A DNA stretch of 13,561 nt from CAWVWF01 sp963933885. Its GTDB lineage: Bacteria; Bacteroidota; Bacteroidia; Flavobacteriales_C; GCA-002722245. Location of the stretch: the NCBI GenBank assembly GCA_963933885.1, contig CAWVWF010000093.1:1-13561 (forward strand), in the 5' to 3' direction. This document shows, piece after piece, positions 6,669-13,561 of the stretch. The notes under the pieces were generated by a model, which was given only the letters and a program-made list of their open reading frames with translations, was not told the origin of the DNA and made no database searches. Numbering within the stretch: the stretch's first letter is position 1; every line of letters begins with the position of its first letter. The translations under genes and the position numbers were made by a program.

Positions 6669-7730
6669 ATGATTCCCGTTTTTAGAATAGCTATTCGTTG
6701 TACTTTATTGTTATGTTTTGTGTTGTTTGGAAACGATAGTTTAGCTCAGGCAACTCCTAATCCATGTGAAACTCCGAGTGTTGTTTGTGGAGTTAATGCA
6801 AGGAATGGAATAATAAATTCCTTTGGTTCTGATACTGTTTTATATGCAACAGTAGGAAGGTCTATGCCATTTTGGTTTGCAATAGGAGATACTAATTCTG
6901 GACATGTAGATACTACAGCTAATTGTGTTTTTAATATAAGTATAATTGGAGGGCCTGGTGTAATAGAGGGAAATAGATTTACGGATATTAATAAATACGC
7001 ATACTACGATAGTATCTCTTTTACAAAAGTAGGACTTTACATGGTTTATATATCTGAAGGGTATTCTCAATTAGAAGACACGATTTATTTTAGAGTTCCA
7101 CCAGAAGTTGATTTTTGTACTGAGTCTCCTGGTGGGGATTGTGGACTAGCAAAAGGAAATAAAATCTTTGCAAAAGCAAGATCTAGTAATGTAATACCGG
7201 TTGATGCAGTATTTCCAATTAAGGTTGGAGTTATAGATTCAATTTCTCAAATGCTGGATTCTACATTTGTTGGAACTATATATGTTGAAAAAGTAAGTGG
7301 GCCAGGAGTGATGTACGGAAGCTTAAGCATGACTGGGATAAAGTGGTTTGATTTCACAAATATTCGCTTTAGTCAAGAAGGAAACTATACAATAAAATTT
7401 TATGAGGAAGACTCTTTGCAGTATAAAAGTACTACGGTTAATCTAGTCGTTATTGGGACTACAAGTTTATCTAAGGTGTATTCACCTCAATTACAAGTCT
7501 ACCCGAATCCTTTTACAGATCAGATCAATATTGATATCCCTCAAAAAGAAAGTGATGTAATTGTTTCTGTTTTTGATGCAATGGGTAAGAAGGTATTAGA
7601 ACAGAGCTTTCCTAATCCTGAAAATGTTATTTCAATGAATGCAGAAGAGTTAAAGTCAGGTGTTTATTTATTGAGTGTTCTGTCTTCTGGTTCATCAATC
7701 CCTTCCAAAAGTATAATCATAAAAAAATAA
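6669..7730 (+). CDS. Secreted protein with two tandem related domains and a type IX secretion C-terminal sorting domain
   Basis: The chosen ATG at 6669 gives 353 residues starting MIPVFRIAIRC, a standard signal peptide ending near DSLAQ (about residue 26). The frame is open back to a TTG at 6612, but that would add 19 residues that spoil the signal peptide. Two homologous domains follow, at about 33-143 and 150-262. Each opens with a Cys-x(7)-Cys-Gly block (CETPSVVCG; CTESPGGDCG) and contains a G-P-G-V block (IGGPGVIEG; VSGPGVMYG) followed by a G-x-Y segment (KVGLYMVYISE; QEGNYTIKFYEE), as in beta-sandwich repeats. The last ~80 residues (from SPQLQVYPNPFTDQINIDIP) are the Por/type IX sorting domain, with V-Y-P-N-P, GKKV and SGVYLLSV. 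The protein should be exported by Sec, then carried across the outer membrane by T9SS and released or anchored. Function of the tandem domains is unknown. Confidence 0.85.
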   Translation: MIPVFRIAIRCTLLLCFVLFGNDSLAQATPNPCETPSVVCGVNARNGIINSFGSDTVLYATVGRSMPFWFAIGDTNSGHVDTTANCVFNISIIGGPGVIEGNRFTDINKYAYYDSISFTKVGLYMVYISEGYSQLEDTIYFRVPPEVDFCTESPGGDCGLAKGNKIFAKARSSNVIPVDAVFPIKVGVIDSISQMLDSTFVGTIYVEKVSGPGVMYGSLSMTGIKWFDFTNIRFSQEGNYTIKFYEEDSLQYKSTTVNLVVIGTTSLSKVYSPQLQVYPNPFTDQINIDIPQKESDVIVSVFDAMGKKVLEQSFPNPENVISMNAEELKSGVYLLSVLSSGSSIPSKSIIIKK

Positions 7731-7790
7731 GCTTTCACTGTCTGGAATAAATTCCAATCTTTCAATCTCAATTGTTATTTAGGCATCTAG

Positions 7791-8036
7791 GTTCCCGCAT
7801 TCGCGAGAATATCATGGTTTGATCAAGGTTTAATTGTAATTCAATAAACAAAGGCTGATACATCAATAATAGGGGATAGTATCTTTTTCTCGTTTTTGTT
7901 TAAAGGTGTTCGTGAATTAAATGTGATCTTTAAAAATGGTGAGTCTGAGATTATCTCGGGGAGGTTGCATAAGAATGGTTGGAAAAGCTTGAAGTGGGAA
8001 ATTAATAAAAGATTAGTATTGGTTGAGAAACTCTAA
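7791..8036 (+). pseudogene. C-terminal gene remnant, unrecognised family
   Basis: In the frame ending with TAA at 8034-8036, the codons from 7848 give a 62-residue stretch with normal coding character and no usable ATG: it includes SIIGDSIFFSFLFKGVRE, NVIFKNGESEIISGRL and WKSLKWEINKRLVLVEKL. The same frame upstream, after a single TAA (7845-7847), reads ARISWFDQGLIVIQ back to a TAG at 7788-7790. The residues flow plausibly across that stop. It therefore looks like the end of a longer gene that lost its 5' part and gained a nonsense codon. The REP-like hairpin lies inside this frame. I do not recognise the family. A short gene with a non-standard start is possible but less likely. Confidence 0.5.
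7792..7809. repeat. REP-like small hairpin
   Basis: TTCCCGC (7792-7798) pairs with GCGAGAA (7803-7809) with one C-A mismatch, leaving the loop ATTC. It resembles the very common bacterial palindrome core TTCCCGC-nTTC-GCGGGAA. It is visibly more GC-rich than the surrounding sequence. Only one copy is present in this window, so repetitiveness is assumed from resemblance and not shown. Confidence 0.5.
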
Positions 8037-8052
8037 AAAGGATAATCAATTC
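8034..8052. repeat. Direct repeat copy 1 flanking the second palindrome
   Basis: Nineteen bases starting at the stop codon of the remnant match 8242-8260 with two C/T differences (pattern TAAAAAGGATAAyCAAyTC). The two copies enclose the inverted repeat at 8081-8180. The match is short and AT-rich, so chance or a shared codon pattern is possible. Confidence 0.35.
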
Positions 8053-8080
8053 TTTGTACTTTTTGATTTAACGAAGTGTA

Positions 8081-8180
8081 ATCTAAAAGGTAAACTATCC
8101 GATTTATAATCGGTTTTATAACATAAGGTTTACATTAAATTTAAATACCGATTATAAATCGGATAGTTTACCTTCTAGAT
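8081..8180. repeat. Second long inverted repeat (34-bp arms) with nested hairpins
   Basis: The left arm (8081-8114) and the right arm (8147-8180) are reverse complements over 34 bp with a single mismatch (8086/8175). Within each arm, CCGATT and AATCGG form a further 6-bp hairpin around a 3-nt loop (8099-8113 and 8148-8162). The 32-nt centre is AT-rich. It shares the general design of the element at 5125-5262 (arms of 34-35 bp, self-folding arms, ~100-140 nt overall) but no obvious sequence. It lies between the remnant and the 3' end of tamL, 60 nt past the tamL stop on the minus strand. No T-run follows either side. Confidence 0.88.
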
Positions 8181-8240
8181 TTCCGTTTCACTCAAATCAA
8201 GAAGTACTAGTTGAGTCAAAAAAAACTTAATCGAATGCTT

Positions 8241-10511
8241 TTAAAAAGGATAACCAACTCCGAAATTATATTGAGTTTGATCATATTCCATTTTCCATAA
8301 TGTTCTATTATAAGCTTGTTTCAAAGGAACACCAACATCAAAACGAAAAAGGAAAAAATCGAAATCGAATCTAACTCCTAATCCTGGAGAGACTGCGATT
8401 TCTTTATAAAATCGATTGAATTGGAAATCTGGATCTAAGTCATCTGCATCTTCATCCGGTTCTTTAGTCCAAACATTCCCTGCATCAATAAATGCAGCTC
8501 CTTTAAAGATAGAAGTGATAGGGAATCTATATTCTATGTTGGCTTCAATTTTAATCTCTCCTAATCGATCTATCGTGTTTGACTCATCTACAAACGATCC
8601 AGGACCCAAAGTTCTTTGTCTCCACCCTCTAACACTGTTGGCTCCACCAGAATAGTATAATTGATCAAAAGGAATTACCCCGTTTTTATCCAAAGGAATT
8701 CCAAAACCAATGAAGCTTCTCACAGCTATTTGCTGACTGTGTTTAAAGTTGAAGTATTTTCTATAATCCATTTGAGCTTTAAGGAATGTAGCGTAACGTA
8801 CACCCCAAAGTGTTATCGCATTTGATTCTGCTGCCCGTTGTTCACCTCCAAGTGCACTTACTATTATTGCTGATGGACCAACAAGGTATCCTTTCAATAA
8901 TAAGTAATCTGAATTTCTAACTCCTGGCTTTGCTTGGTTGTTGTATGTAAAAGAATACTTTACTCCTGAACTAATCGCATCTTCAAATTTAAATCTCTGT
9001 TGAGGACTTAGCTTATCTAGTTCAGTAAGGATCTCACTGTCTTTCGTTACAAAAGAGAAGTTAATATCAGGAACACTAATCTCATGTTTCTTGTATTTCC
9101 CTTCATTCCATTCATATTTCATGGAAGCATTGGTAAGGAAGCGTGTATACTGTGTACGTTTTTGAAAGTTGAAGTAAGATGATATCGTAGTTTTTGGGAA
9201 AGCGTTTTTTCTGATTCTATCGTTTAAGGCTTTGAATAAGAATAATCTTGGAAAAGTAACCGATAAGCGAGGTCCCATGTTGGAAGCATATCTGTTCTCA
9301 GATGTTCCTAAGTCTTCAAAACCACCGCTGATTGACAAAGAAAGAATTTCGGAACCTTTAAAAGCATTTTTATTAGTAAATCGAATTTGTCCGCTTAAAC
9401 CAAAACCTTCACGGAAGATTCCCATAACCTCAGTTGAGATAGACATTTTTGCAGCGGGATTAAGCAAGATTAGAACATCTAGAGAGTAGTTCCCTGCACT
9501 ATCTACAATCTCAGTGTGTTTAATTTTTATATAACTGAACATTCCCAAGTTGGAAAGCTGACGGTAGGTAATACTTTCTAGTTTTTGGTTGTAAAATTCC
9601 CCTTCGTGGAAGAATATACTTCTATAAAGGGGATTGGGTTTAAACTTAGACGGGCCATTACTTAAGAATGTAACACCTTCGAATTCGACACTATCAGTAA
9701 TTCTATTCTTTTTAGCATAAGGATCATAATCCGTTTGAATAGAGATGTTATTGATCCTGTATCTTCTATGTAAGGTATCTGTTTTTCGAGGTTGTTTAAT
9801 TTTTGTGATAATGATAGTTTTGTTTTTCGCCTTTCCGGTATCTACATCAAAAGAGATATAATTTTCTGCAAACTTGTAATATCCTAAGTTTTGAAAACTT
9901 GTTACAATTCTTTCTCTCTCACTTTGTAATTGATCAAGTTTTAGAATTTGACCTTTTTGAAAAGTCCTATTGTGTTTTTTTGATTCGTAAAATAAATTAA
10001 GATCAGCTTGTTCAATGTTGTGCCCTATTGAATCGATGATTACAGGATCACCAGGAGCAACGATGTATTTTACAGTTGTCTTTTTTGTCTTCCATTTTGA
10101 AACACCTAAAATCTCACTATCCTTCATTTCATGCTTAATAACAGCATTATAATAACCGAGGTTTTGCAAGTGAATCTTTAATTGTTGTTCAGATCTAGAT
10201 ATTAGGTTAGAATCTAATATTACAGCTTCGTGTTCCTCGTCTGGGTCTTTATTAGGGTTGTACCAAAGATTTTTCCATTGTAAACCCAATCTCCAAGTAC
10301 CAAAAAGAATTGCTCTATTTGGTTTTTGTCTAACGTAACTTAGAAGGTCTTCTTTATCTAGATCTTGATTCCCTTTAATTTCTAATTTATTTTTTTTCAA
10401 TAGCCTTTCATTGTCTTCTAAATACCTCGTAGTTAGTTGATGCTTAGTACATCCAGCTAATAAAAAAGCAATAATTAGGATATTGAAATATGTAGAAAAA
10501 CTGTTTTTCAA
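8241..10511 (-). CDS. tamL: TamL-type outer-membrane lipoprotein of the BamA/TamA (Omp85) family
   Basis: The 756-residue protein has a lipoprotein signal peptide with lipobox L-A-G-C21. POTRA-like segments follow at about 41-120, 145-220 and 250-335, each with the typical 'N-L-G-Y/M-F' turn (NLGYY 117-121 and 208-212; NLGMF 321-325). A C-terminal beta-barrel spans about 355-756. The family-defining loop-6 motif is V-R-G-W (627-630) in the block SGGANSVRGWRQRTLGPGSF. The protein ends in aromatic Phe (GVGYPF), as expected for a barrel signal. Lipid-modified TamA homologues (TamL) are a Bacteroidota trait; they work in outer-membrane assembly with TamB. The start is TTG at 10511-10509, the only start that gives the signal peptide, since an in-frame TAG lies 24 nt further upstream. 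No tamB lies downstream within the window. It could also be called BamA/TamA family protein. Confidence 0.85.
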   Translation of the reverse strand: MKNSFSTYFNILIIAFLLAGCTKHQLTTRYLEDNERLLKKNKLEIKGNQDLDKEDLLSYVRQKPNRAILFGTWRLGLQWKNLWYNPNKDPDEEHEAVILDSNLISRSEQQLKIHLQNLGYYNAVIKHEMKDSEILGVSKWKTKKTTVKYIVAPGDPVIIDSIGHNIEQADLNLFYESKKHNRTFQKGQILKLDQLQSERERIVTSFQNLGYYKFAENYISFDVDTGKAKNKTIIITKIKQPRKTDTLHRRYRINNISIQTDYDPYAKKNRITDSVEFEGVTFLSNGPSKFKPNPLYRSIFFHEGEFYNQKLESITYRQLSNLGMFSYIKIKHTEIVDSAGNYSLDVLILLNPAAKMSISTEVMGIFREGFGLSGQIRFTNKNAFKGSEILSLSISGGFEDLGTSENRYASNMGPRLSVTFPRLFLFKALNDRIRKNAFPKTTISSYFNFQKRTQYTRFLTNASMKYEWNEGKYKKHEISVPDINFSFVTKDSEILTELDKLSPQQRFKFEDAISSGVKYSFTYNNQAKPGVRNSDYLLLKGYLVGPSAIIVSALGGEQRAAESNAITLWGVRYATFLKAQMDYRKYFNFKHSQQIAVRSFIGFGIPLDKNGVIPFDQLYYSGGANSVRGWRQRTLGPGSFVDESNTIDRLGEIKIEANIEYRFPITSIFKGAAFIDAGNVWTKEPDEDADDLDPDFQFNRFYKEIAVSPGLGVRFDFDFFLFRFDVGVPLKQAYNRTLWKMEYDQTQYNFGVGYPF
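8242..8260. repeat. Direct repeat copy 2, within the 3' end of tamL
   Basis: This copy of the 19-base pattern at 8034-8052 overlaps the last codons of tamL (encoding the C-terminal G-Y-P-F). Two mismatches separate the copies. Read on the minus strand, the other copy also ends in a Y-P-F-stop frame, which might mean a small duplication of the gene end, but the codons before it do not match. Confidence 0.35.
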
Positions 10512-10575
10512 AAAAAATAAGAATAATGTAAAAATCTAAATAGCTAATTTAGTAACAATTTATCGCTCAATCCTT
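10512..10575. promoter_or_regulatory. Divergent gap between tamL and the methyltransferase
   Basis: This 64-nt AT-rich gap must drive both genes. On the plus strand TAATTTAG (10545-10552) differs from the -7 consensus TAnnTTTG at one base and would place transcription start about 15-20 nt before the ATG at 10576. No -33 TTTG is seen at the right distance. No clear box was found for tamL. Low confidence. Confidence 0.25.
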
Positions 10576-11322
10576 ATGTTATCAAAAAATAAGATCAAGT
10601 TTATAAGATCCCTTCAGCAAAAGAAAATGAGAAACGAAGCGGGGTGTTTCGTTGTTGAAGGTAGAAAAGGAATTGAAGAATTACTTAAGGCAAATTGGAC
10701 AATTAAAGAACTATATGTTTCTGAGGCAATTGCCATTAAGTTTAATGGTTTGTTGACTGGTAAAGACTTTAGTGTTGAGTCTGAAAACGCAATTGAAAAT
10801 GCATCAGGTTTAAAAAATAATAAAGAAGGAATTGCGGTTGTAAGTTTTAAGACACCTGATCCTATTAAATGGACAAATGGATTTGTTCTTTATTTAGATA
10901 ATGTTTCTGATCCAGGAAACTTAGGAACTATTATTAGAACTGCAGATTGGTTTGGAATTCCCCATGTGGTTTGCAATGATCGCACGGTTGATTTTTATAA
11001 TCCAAAAGTAATTCAGAGTACGATGGGAGCTTTTACCAGGGTAATTCCATCTTATATTAATGTTGAGGATTTAAAAACAATGATTCCTAAAGATTACCCT
11101 GTTTACGCTACTTTTCTAGATGGAGAATCTCCAAATAGATTACAAGGAAGTGAAAACGGATTATTGGTGATGGGAAGTGAATCTCATGGAGTTTCAGAAT
11201 CGTTTTTAGCATTGAATCCAATTAAAATTACGATTCCATCAGGAACAGATTCCATTACTGAATCTTTAAATGTGGCGATAGCGACATCGATTTTGTGTTA
11301 TGAAATAAATCGCAAAGGATAA
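10576..11322 (+). CDS. TrmH/SpoU-family RNA 2'-O-methyltransferase
   Basis: The 248-residue protein is a SPOUT methyltransferase that should transfer a methyl group from S-adenosylmethionine to a ribose in rRNA or tRNA. An N-terminal substrate-binding domain (about 1-90) contains the FVVEGRKGIEELL block (25-37). The trefoil-knot catalytic domain shows motif 1, D108-N-V-S-D-P-G-N-L-G-T-I-I-R121; motif 2, V198-M-G-S-E-S-H-G-V206; and motif 3, I218-T-I-P-S-G ... E229-S-L-N-V-A-I-A236. Arg121 and the motif 2 Glu are kept. Length is normal for the family. It is divergent from tamL and overlaps asnB by one base (TAATG), so both should be on one transcript. The exact RNA target (RlmB-like, TsnR-like or other) cannot be told from sequence. 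Confidence 0.92.
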   Translation: MLSKNKIKFIRSLQQKKMRNEAGCFVVEGRKGIEELLKANWTIKELYVSEAIAIKFNGLLTGKDFSVESENAIENASGLKNNKEGIAVVSFKTPDPIKWTNGFVLYLDNVSDPGNLGTIIRTADWFGIPHVVCNDRTVDFYNPKVIQSTMGAFTRVIPSYINVEDLKTMIPKDYPVYATFLDGESPNRLQGSENGLLVMGSESHGVSESFLALNPIKITIPSGTDSITESLNVAIATSILCYEINRKG

Positions 11323-13292
11323 TGTGTGGAATTAACGGAATAGTAACCAGAAGCATTGATTTTCCAATTTTAAAATTTGGAGCTTCAATGAATCAATTAA
11401 TCAGACATCGTGGTCCTGATGATGAAGGTGGTGTTGCGTTTAACGATCATGGTAGTTTTCCTTTAGCGTATCAAGATTCTGTAAAACGAGAGGATACAAT
11501 ACCTTATTTGGCTTTTAAGAATACAGATGAGGTAGTAGCTCCAAAAGTTTGGCTAGGTCATAGAAGGTTATCGATATTAGATTTATCTCCGTTAGGGCAT
11601 TGTCCAATGACGGATGATTCTAAAAGATACTGGTTAACCTATAATGGTGAAATATATAATTACATAGAAATTAGGAATGAGTTAAAACAACTCGGGTGTA
11701 CGTTTGTTTCTGAAACAGATTCTGAGGTTGTATTAAAAGCATATATCCAGTGGGGGGAGAAATGTGTTGATCGATTTAATGGAATGTGGGCCTTCGTGAT
11801 ATACGATACGCAGGATCAAACCTTCTTTGGATCTAGAGATCGTTTTGGTGTTAAACCATTCTATTATAGTTTAACAGATTTAGTCTTTTCATTTTCTTCA
11901 GAACAGAAAGCTTTAGTTGAAAGTGGTGTAGTTGAAAAAGGAATAAATAAAAAAGCAGTGTATGATTATCTTGCTTTTACTCAAATAGAAAATCAGCAAG
12001 AAAGCTTTTTTAAGAATATTATAGAATTATCTCCAGGTTGGAATATTAAGTTTTCTTTGAAAACATGGAAGCTAGAGACTGAGCAATTTTACGATTTGAA
12101 ATTTAACGATCAAACGGAAGTCTTTGAAGCGAAGAAAGAAGCTGAGATGATTGAAGAAATCAGTTCGTTATTTAAAAGTTCGATTGATTTAAGAATGCGT
12201 TCAGATGTTCCCGTTGGATCTTGTTTAAGTGGTGGGATTGATAGTTCTGCAATAGTAGGAGGGATGGCTAGTTTAGGTTTTGGAAATATCAATACTTATA
12301 CTGCTTGTTCACATGTTAAGGAGTTAGATGAATCTCATTATGCTCAAAAAGTTGTTGAAGCTAATAAAACGAAATGGCATAAGATAACGCCTACTTCTGA
12401 TGAGTTGTTAACTGATTTAGAAGAATTGGTTTATTGTCAGGATATACCTTTATTTTCTACGAGCACATACGCTCAGTTTCGAGTAATGAAAAAGGTGAAA
12501 GAAACAGGTGTTAAAGTAGTTTTAGATGGTCAAGGAGGAGATGAGCTTTTTGCTGGTTATTTGCCACATCACACCAACGCTTGGTTGGATTTACTAGGAA
12601 AAGGAAAGCTTGGTGATTTAACAAAAAGTTTAAAAGATTACGGTTCTTTAAATTCAGGAATGCGCTTTTTCTTTAAGCAGTACCTTAGATTTTATGGGTT
12701 GAAGAAATTACCTGCACCAATGTATAAAAGCATGATGCAGCGTTTCTATAAAGAGCACGATTATATTAGTGATGATCTTAAAGATGTTTATTCAAAGCAA
12801 GCTTTTGGTGATTATCAGAAAGATTTACCTCAGTCCTTAAATGGATTGTTGAAGTATGAGTTTTATAATACCAGATTGAAGGGGTATTTAAAGTGTGAGG
12901 ATCGTTGTAGTATGTGGCATTCTGTTGAAGCTAGAACTCCATTTGCAGATGATGTTCCTTTGATTGAAAAAGTGTTTAGTATTTCAGGGAATTACAAGAT
13001 TAAGGATGGTGTTAAAAAGCATCTTTTAAAAGAAGCGACTAAAGATTTATTACCTACTGATATATATAATCGTAAGGATAAAATGGGTTATATAACACCT
13101 AATAATCTTTGGATTAAAGAAATTAAGAATGATCTTAAGTCTTATTTCACTGAGGATCTTGAGGAGTATTATAATTACGATCGATTGATGAAAGATTATG
13201 ATCAGTTCTTTGATCAGACGCATTTACCGGAAAATCAGCGCATGTTTAAGTTTATCGCTTTTGCTGTTTGGAAGAAGCGATTTGGTATGTAG
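11322..13292 (+). CDS. asnB: Asparagine synthetase B, glutamine-hydrolysing
   Basis: The 656-residue enzyme converts aspartate to asparagine using glutamine and ATP. The N-terminal class II glutamine amidotransferase domain (2-~205) starts with the catalytic Cys2 (M-C-G-I-N-G-I), with RHRGPDD (28-34), NGEIYN (108-113) and SRDRFGVKPFYY (171-182). The synthetase domain (~270-650) has the pyrophosphate-binding loop S303-G-G-I-D-S-S309 and LDGQGGDELFAGY (401-413). The initiating ATG shares its A with the stop of the methyltransferase (TAATG), an overlap typical of coupled translation. All catalytic signatures are present and the protein is full length. Paralogues of this family also serve in cell-surface polysaccharide or amide-forming pathways; the neighbourhood does not point that way, but the right flank is not visible. 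Confidence 0.93.
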   Translation: MCGINGIVTRSIDFPILKFGASMNQLIRHRGPDDEGGVAFNDHGSFPLAYQDSVKREDTIPYLAFKNTDEVVAPKVWLGHRRLSILDLSPLGHCPMTDDSKRYWLTYNGEIYNYIEIRNELKQLGCTFVSETDSEVVLKAYIQWGEKCVDRFNGMWAFVIYDTQDQTFFGSRDRFGVKPFYYSLTDLVFSFSSEQKALVESGVVEKGINKKAVYDYLAFTQIENQQESFFKNIIELSPGWNIKFSLKTWKLETEQFYDLKFNDQTEVFEAKKEAEMIEEISSLFKSSIDLRMRSDVPVGSCLSGGIDSSAIVGGMASLGFGNINTYTACSHVKELDESHYAQKVVEANKTKWHKITPTSDELLTDLEELVYCQDIPLFSTSTYAQFRVMKKVKETGVKVVLDGQGGDELFAGYLPHHTNAWLDLLGKGKLGDLTKSLKDYGSLNSGMRFFFKQYLRFYGLKKLPAPMYKSMMQRFYKEHDYISDDLKDVYSKQAFGDYQKDLPQSLNGLLKYEFYNTRLKGYLKCEDRCSMWHSVEARTPFADDVPLIEKVFSISGNYKIKDGVKKHLLKEATKDLLPTDIYNRKDKMGYITPNNLWIKEIKNDLKSYFTEDLEEYYNYDRLMKDYDQFFDQTHLPENQRMFKFIAFAVWKKRFGM

Positions 13293-13561
13293 GGGAATAT
13301 TTTATTTTTATAAAGCATTAATTTTTCAATTTATCGATTCATCCATTTTTCAATTGATTAATTAATCTATTAATTTCTTCAGATTTGCCATTGTTTCGGA
13401 GATACACTACTGTCCAGAATAAAAATTGAATCCAGTTCATAAATGTAGGGGTGCCTCTTATGGGTACCCAGCACGTAGTAGTGTTAATGTGAAATGCTGT
13501 GTTTCGGATACCCACAAGCAGGCTGTGTCATAATAGAAGTTTTATATATTTGTTCTTATGG
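13293..13561. other. Terminal non-coding region, AT-rich then GC-richer segment
   Basis: The first ~145 nt after asnB are very AT-rich with loose repeats of ATTAAT. From about 13441 to 13535 the composition becomes clearly more GC-rich. This part has a perfect 10-bp palindrome TGGGTACCCA (13461-13470) and a related word GGATACCCA (13506-13514). No strong terminator, tRNA or intact gene was seen. Confidence 0.6.
13339..13440 (-). CDS. Tiny open frame or gene remnant, 33 residues
   Basis: On the minus strand ATG at 13440-13438 opens 33 codons to TGA at 13339-13341. The product starts MNWIQFLFWTVVYLRNNGKS and ends INQLKNG: a hydrophobic stretch followed by a polar helix-like end. The frame stays open upstream to a TGA near 13540, with a GTG at 13515 that would give 58 residues. 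The residues look natural, but there is no ribosome-binding or promoter support and no recognised family. It may be the C-terminal remnant of a gene, or chance. Confidence 0.25.
   Translation of the reverse strand: MNWIQFLFWTVVYLRNNGKSEEINRLINQLKNG

Larger units (their letters stand above)
7731..8240. other. 510-nt region without an intact gene: remnant, hairpin and palindrome
   Basis: This stretch lies between two gene ends that point towards each other. It holds, in order: a weak TGGAAT-AA-ATTCCA hairpin (7743-7756) that might help end transcription of the T9SS cargo gene; a REP-like hairpin (7792-7809); a plus-strand coding remnant ending at 8036; and a long inverted repeat (8081-8180). 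The combination of decayed coding sequence and repeats suggests a place where DNA has been inserted and lost. Confidence 0.7.

Noticed and set aside
8034..8080. Minus-strand frame ending Y-P-F-stop as a duplicated tamL C-terminus.
   Set aside because: Only the last few codons resemble tamL; residues before them do not match, so a real duplication is not shown.
1..13561. CRISPR array, rRNA or tRNA genes, transposase or phage genes.
   Set aside because: No regularly spaced direct repeats, no RNA gene signatures and no transposase, integrase or phage structural motifs were seen.

Overview
The window looks like the chromosome of a low-GC Bacteroidota, most likely from the order Flavobacteriales. 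Three things point there. One protein carries a type IX secretion (Por) C-terminal sorting domain. There is a BatA-domain/von Willebrand-like membrane protein and a lipoprotein-type TamA homologue (TamL). Gene starts lack clear Shine-Dalgarno sequences, and two have a match to the Bacteroidota -7 box (TAnnTTTG) just upstream. The genus cannot be fixed from the sequence alone.

Layout. (1) Positions 1-683, minus strand: the N-terminal part of a conserved cytoplasmic protein of unknown function. (2) Positions 800-5110, plus strand: a BatA-domain protein, a dihydroorotase-family protein and a class I isoprenoid-synthase-fold protein, the last two only 8 nt apart. The dihydroorotase-like protein has lost nearly all the metal-binding residues of its family and is probably not a dihydroorotase. 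The isoprenoid-synthase-like protein keeps both aspartate-rich motifs and is probably active, on an unknown substrate. (3) Positions 5125-5262: a very strong inverted repeat with 35-bp perfect arms and nested hairpins. (4) Positions 5423-7730, plus strand: three accessory genes. They are a small membrane protein, a short secreted protein that looks like a truncated WG-repeat protein, and a secreted protein with two tandem related domains plus the type IX sorting tail. (5) Positions 7731-8240: no intact gene. This stretch holds a REP-like hairpin, a C-terminal gene remnant and a second long inverted repeat with nested hairpins. (6) Positions 8241-10511, minus strand: tamL. (7) Positions 10576-13292, plus strand: a TrmH/SpoU-family RNA methyltransferase overlapping by 1 nt an asparagine synthetase (asnB). 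(8) Positions 13293-13561: an AT-rich stretch, then a more GC-rich segment with a tiny minus-strand frame and no convincing gene.

The conserved housekeeping or envelope genes (BatA-like, tamL, methyltransferase, asnB) bracket an accessory zone of about 5100-8240. That zone is rich in palindromes, duplications and broken genes and looks like the evolutionarily fluid part. The most interesting functional lead is the pair formed by the pseudo-dihydroorotase and the uncharacterised isoprenoid-synthase-fold protein.
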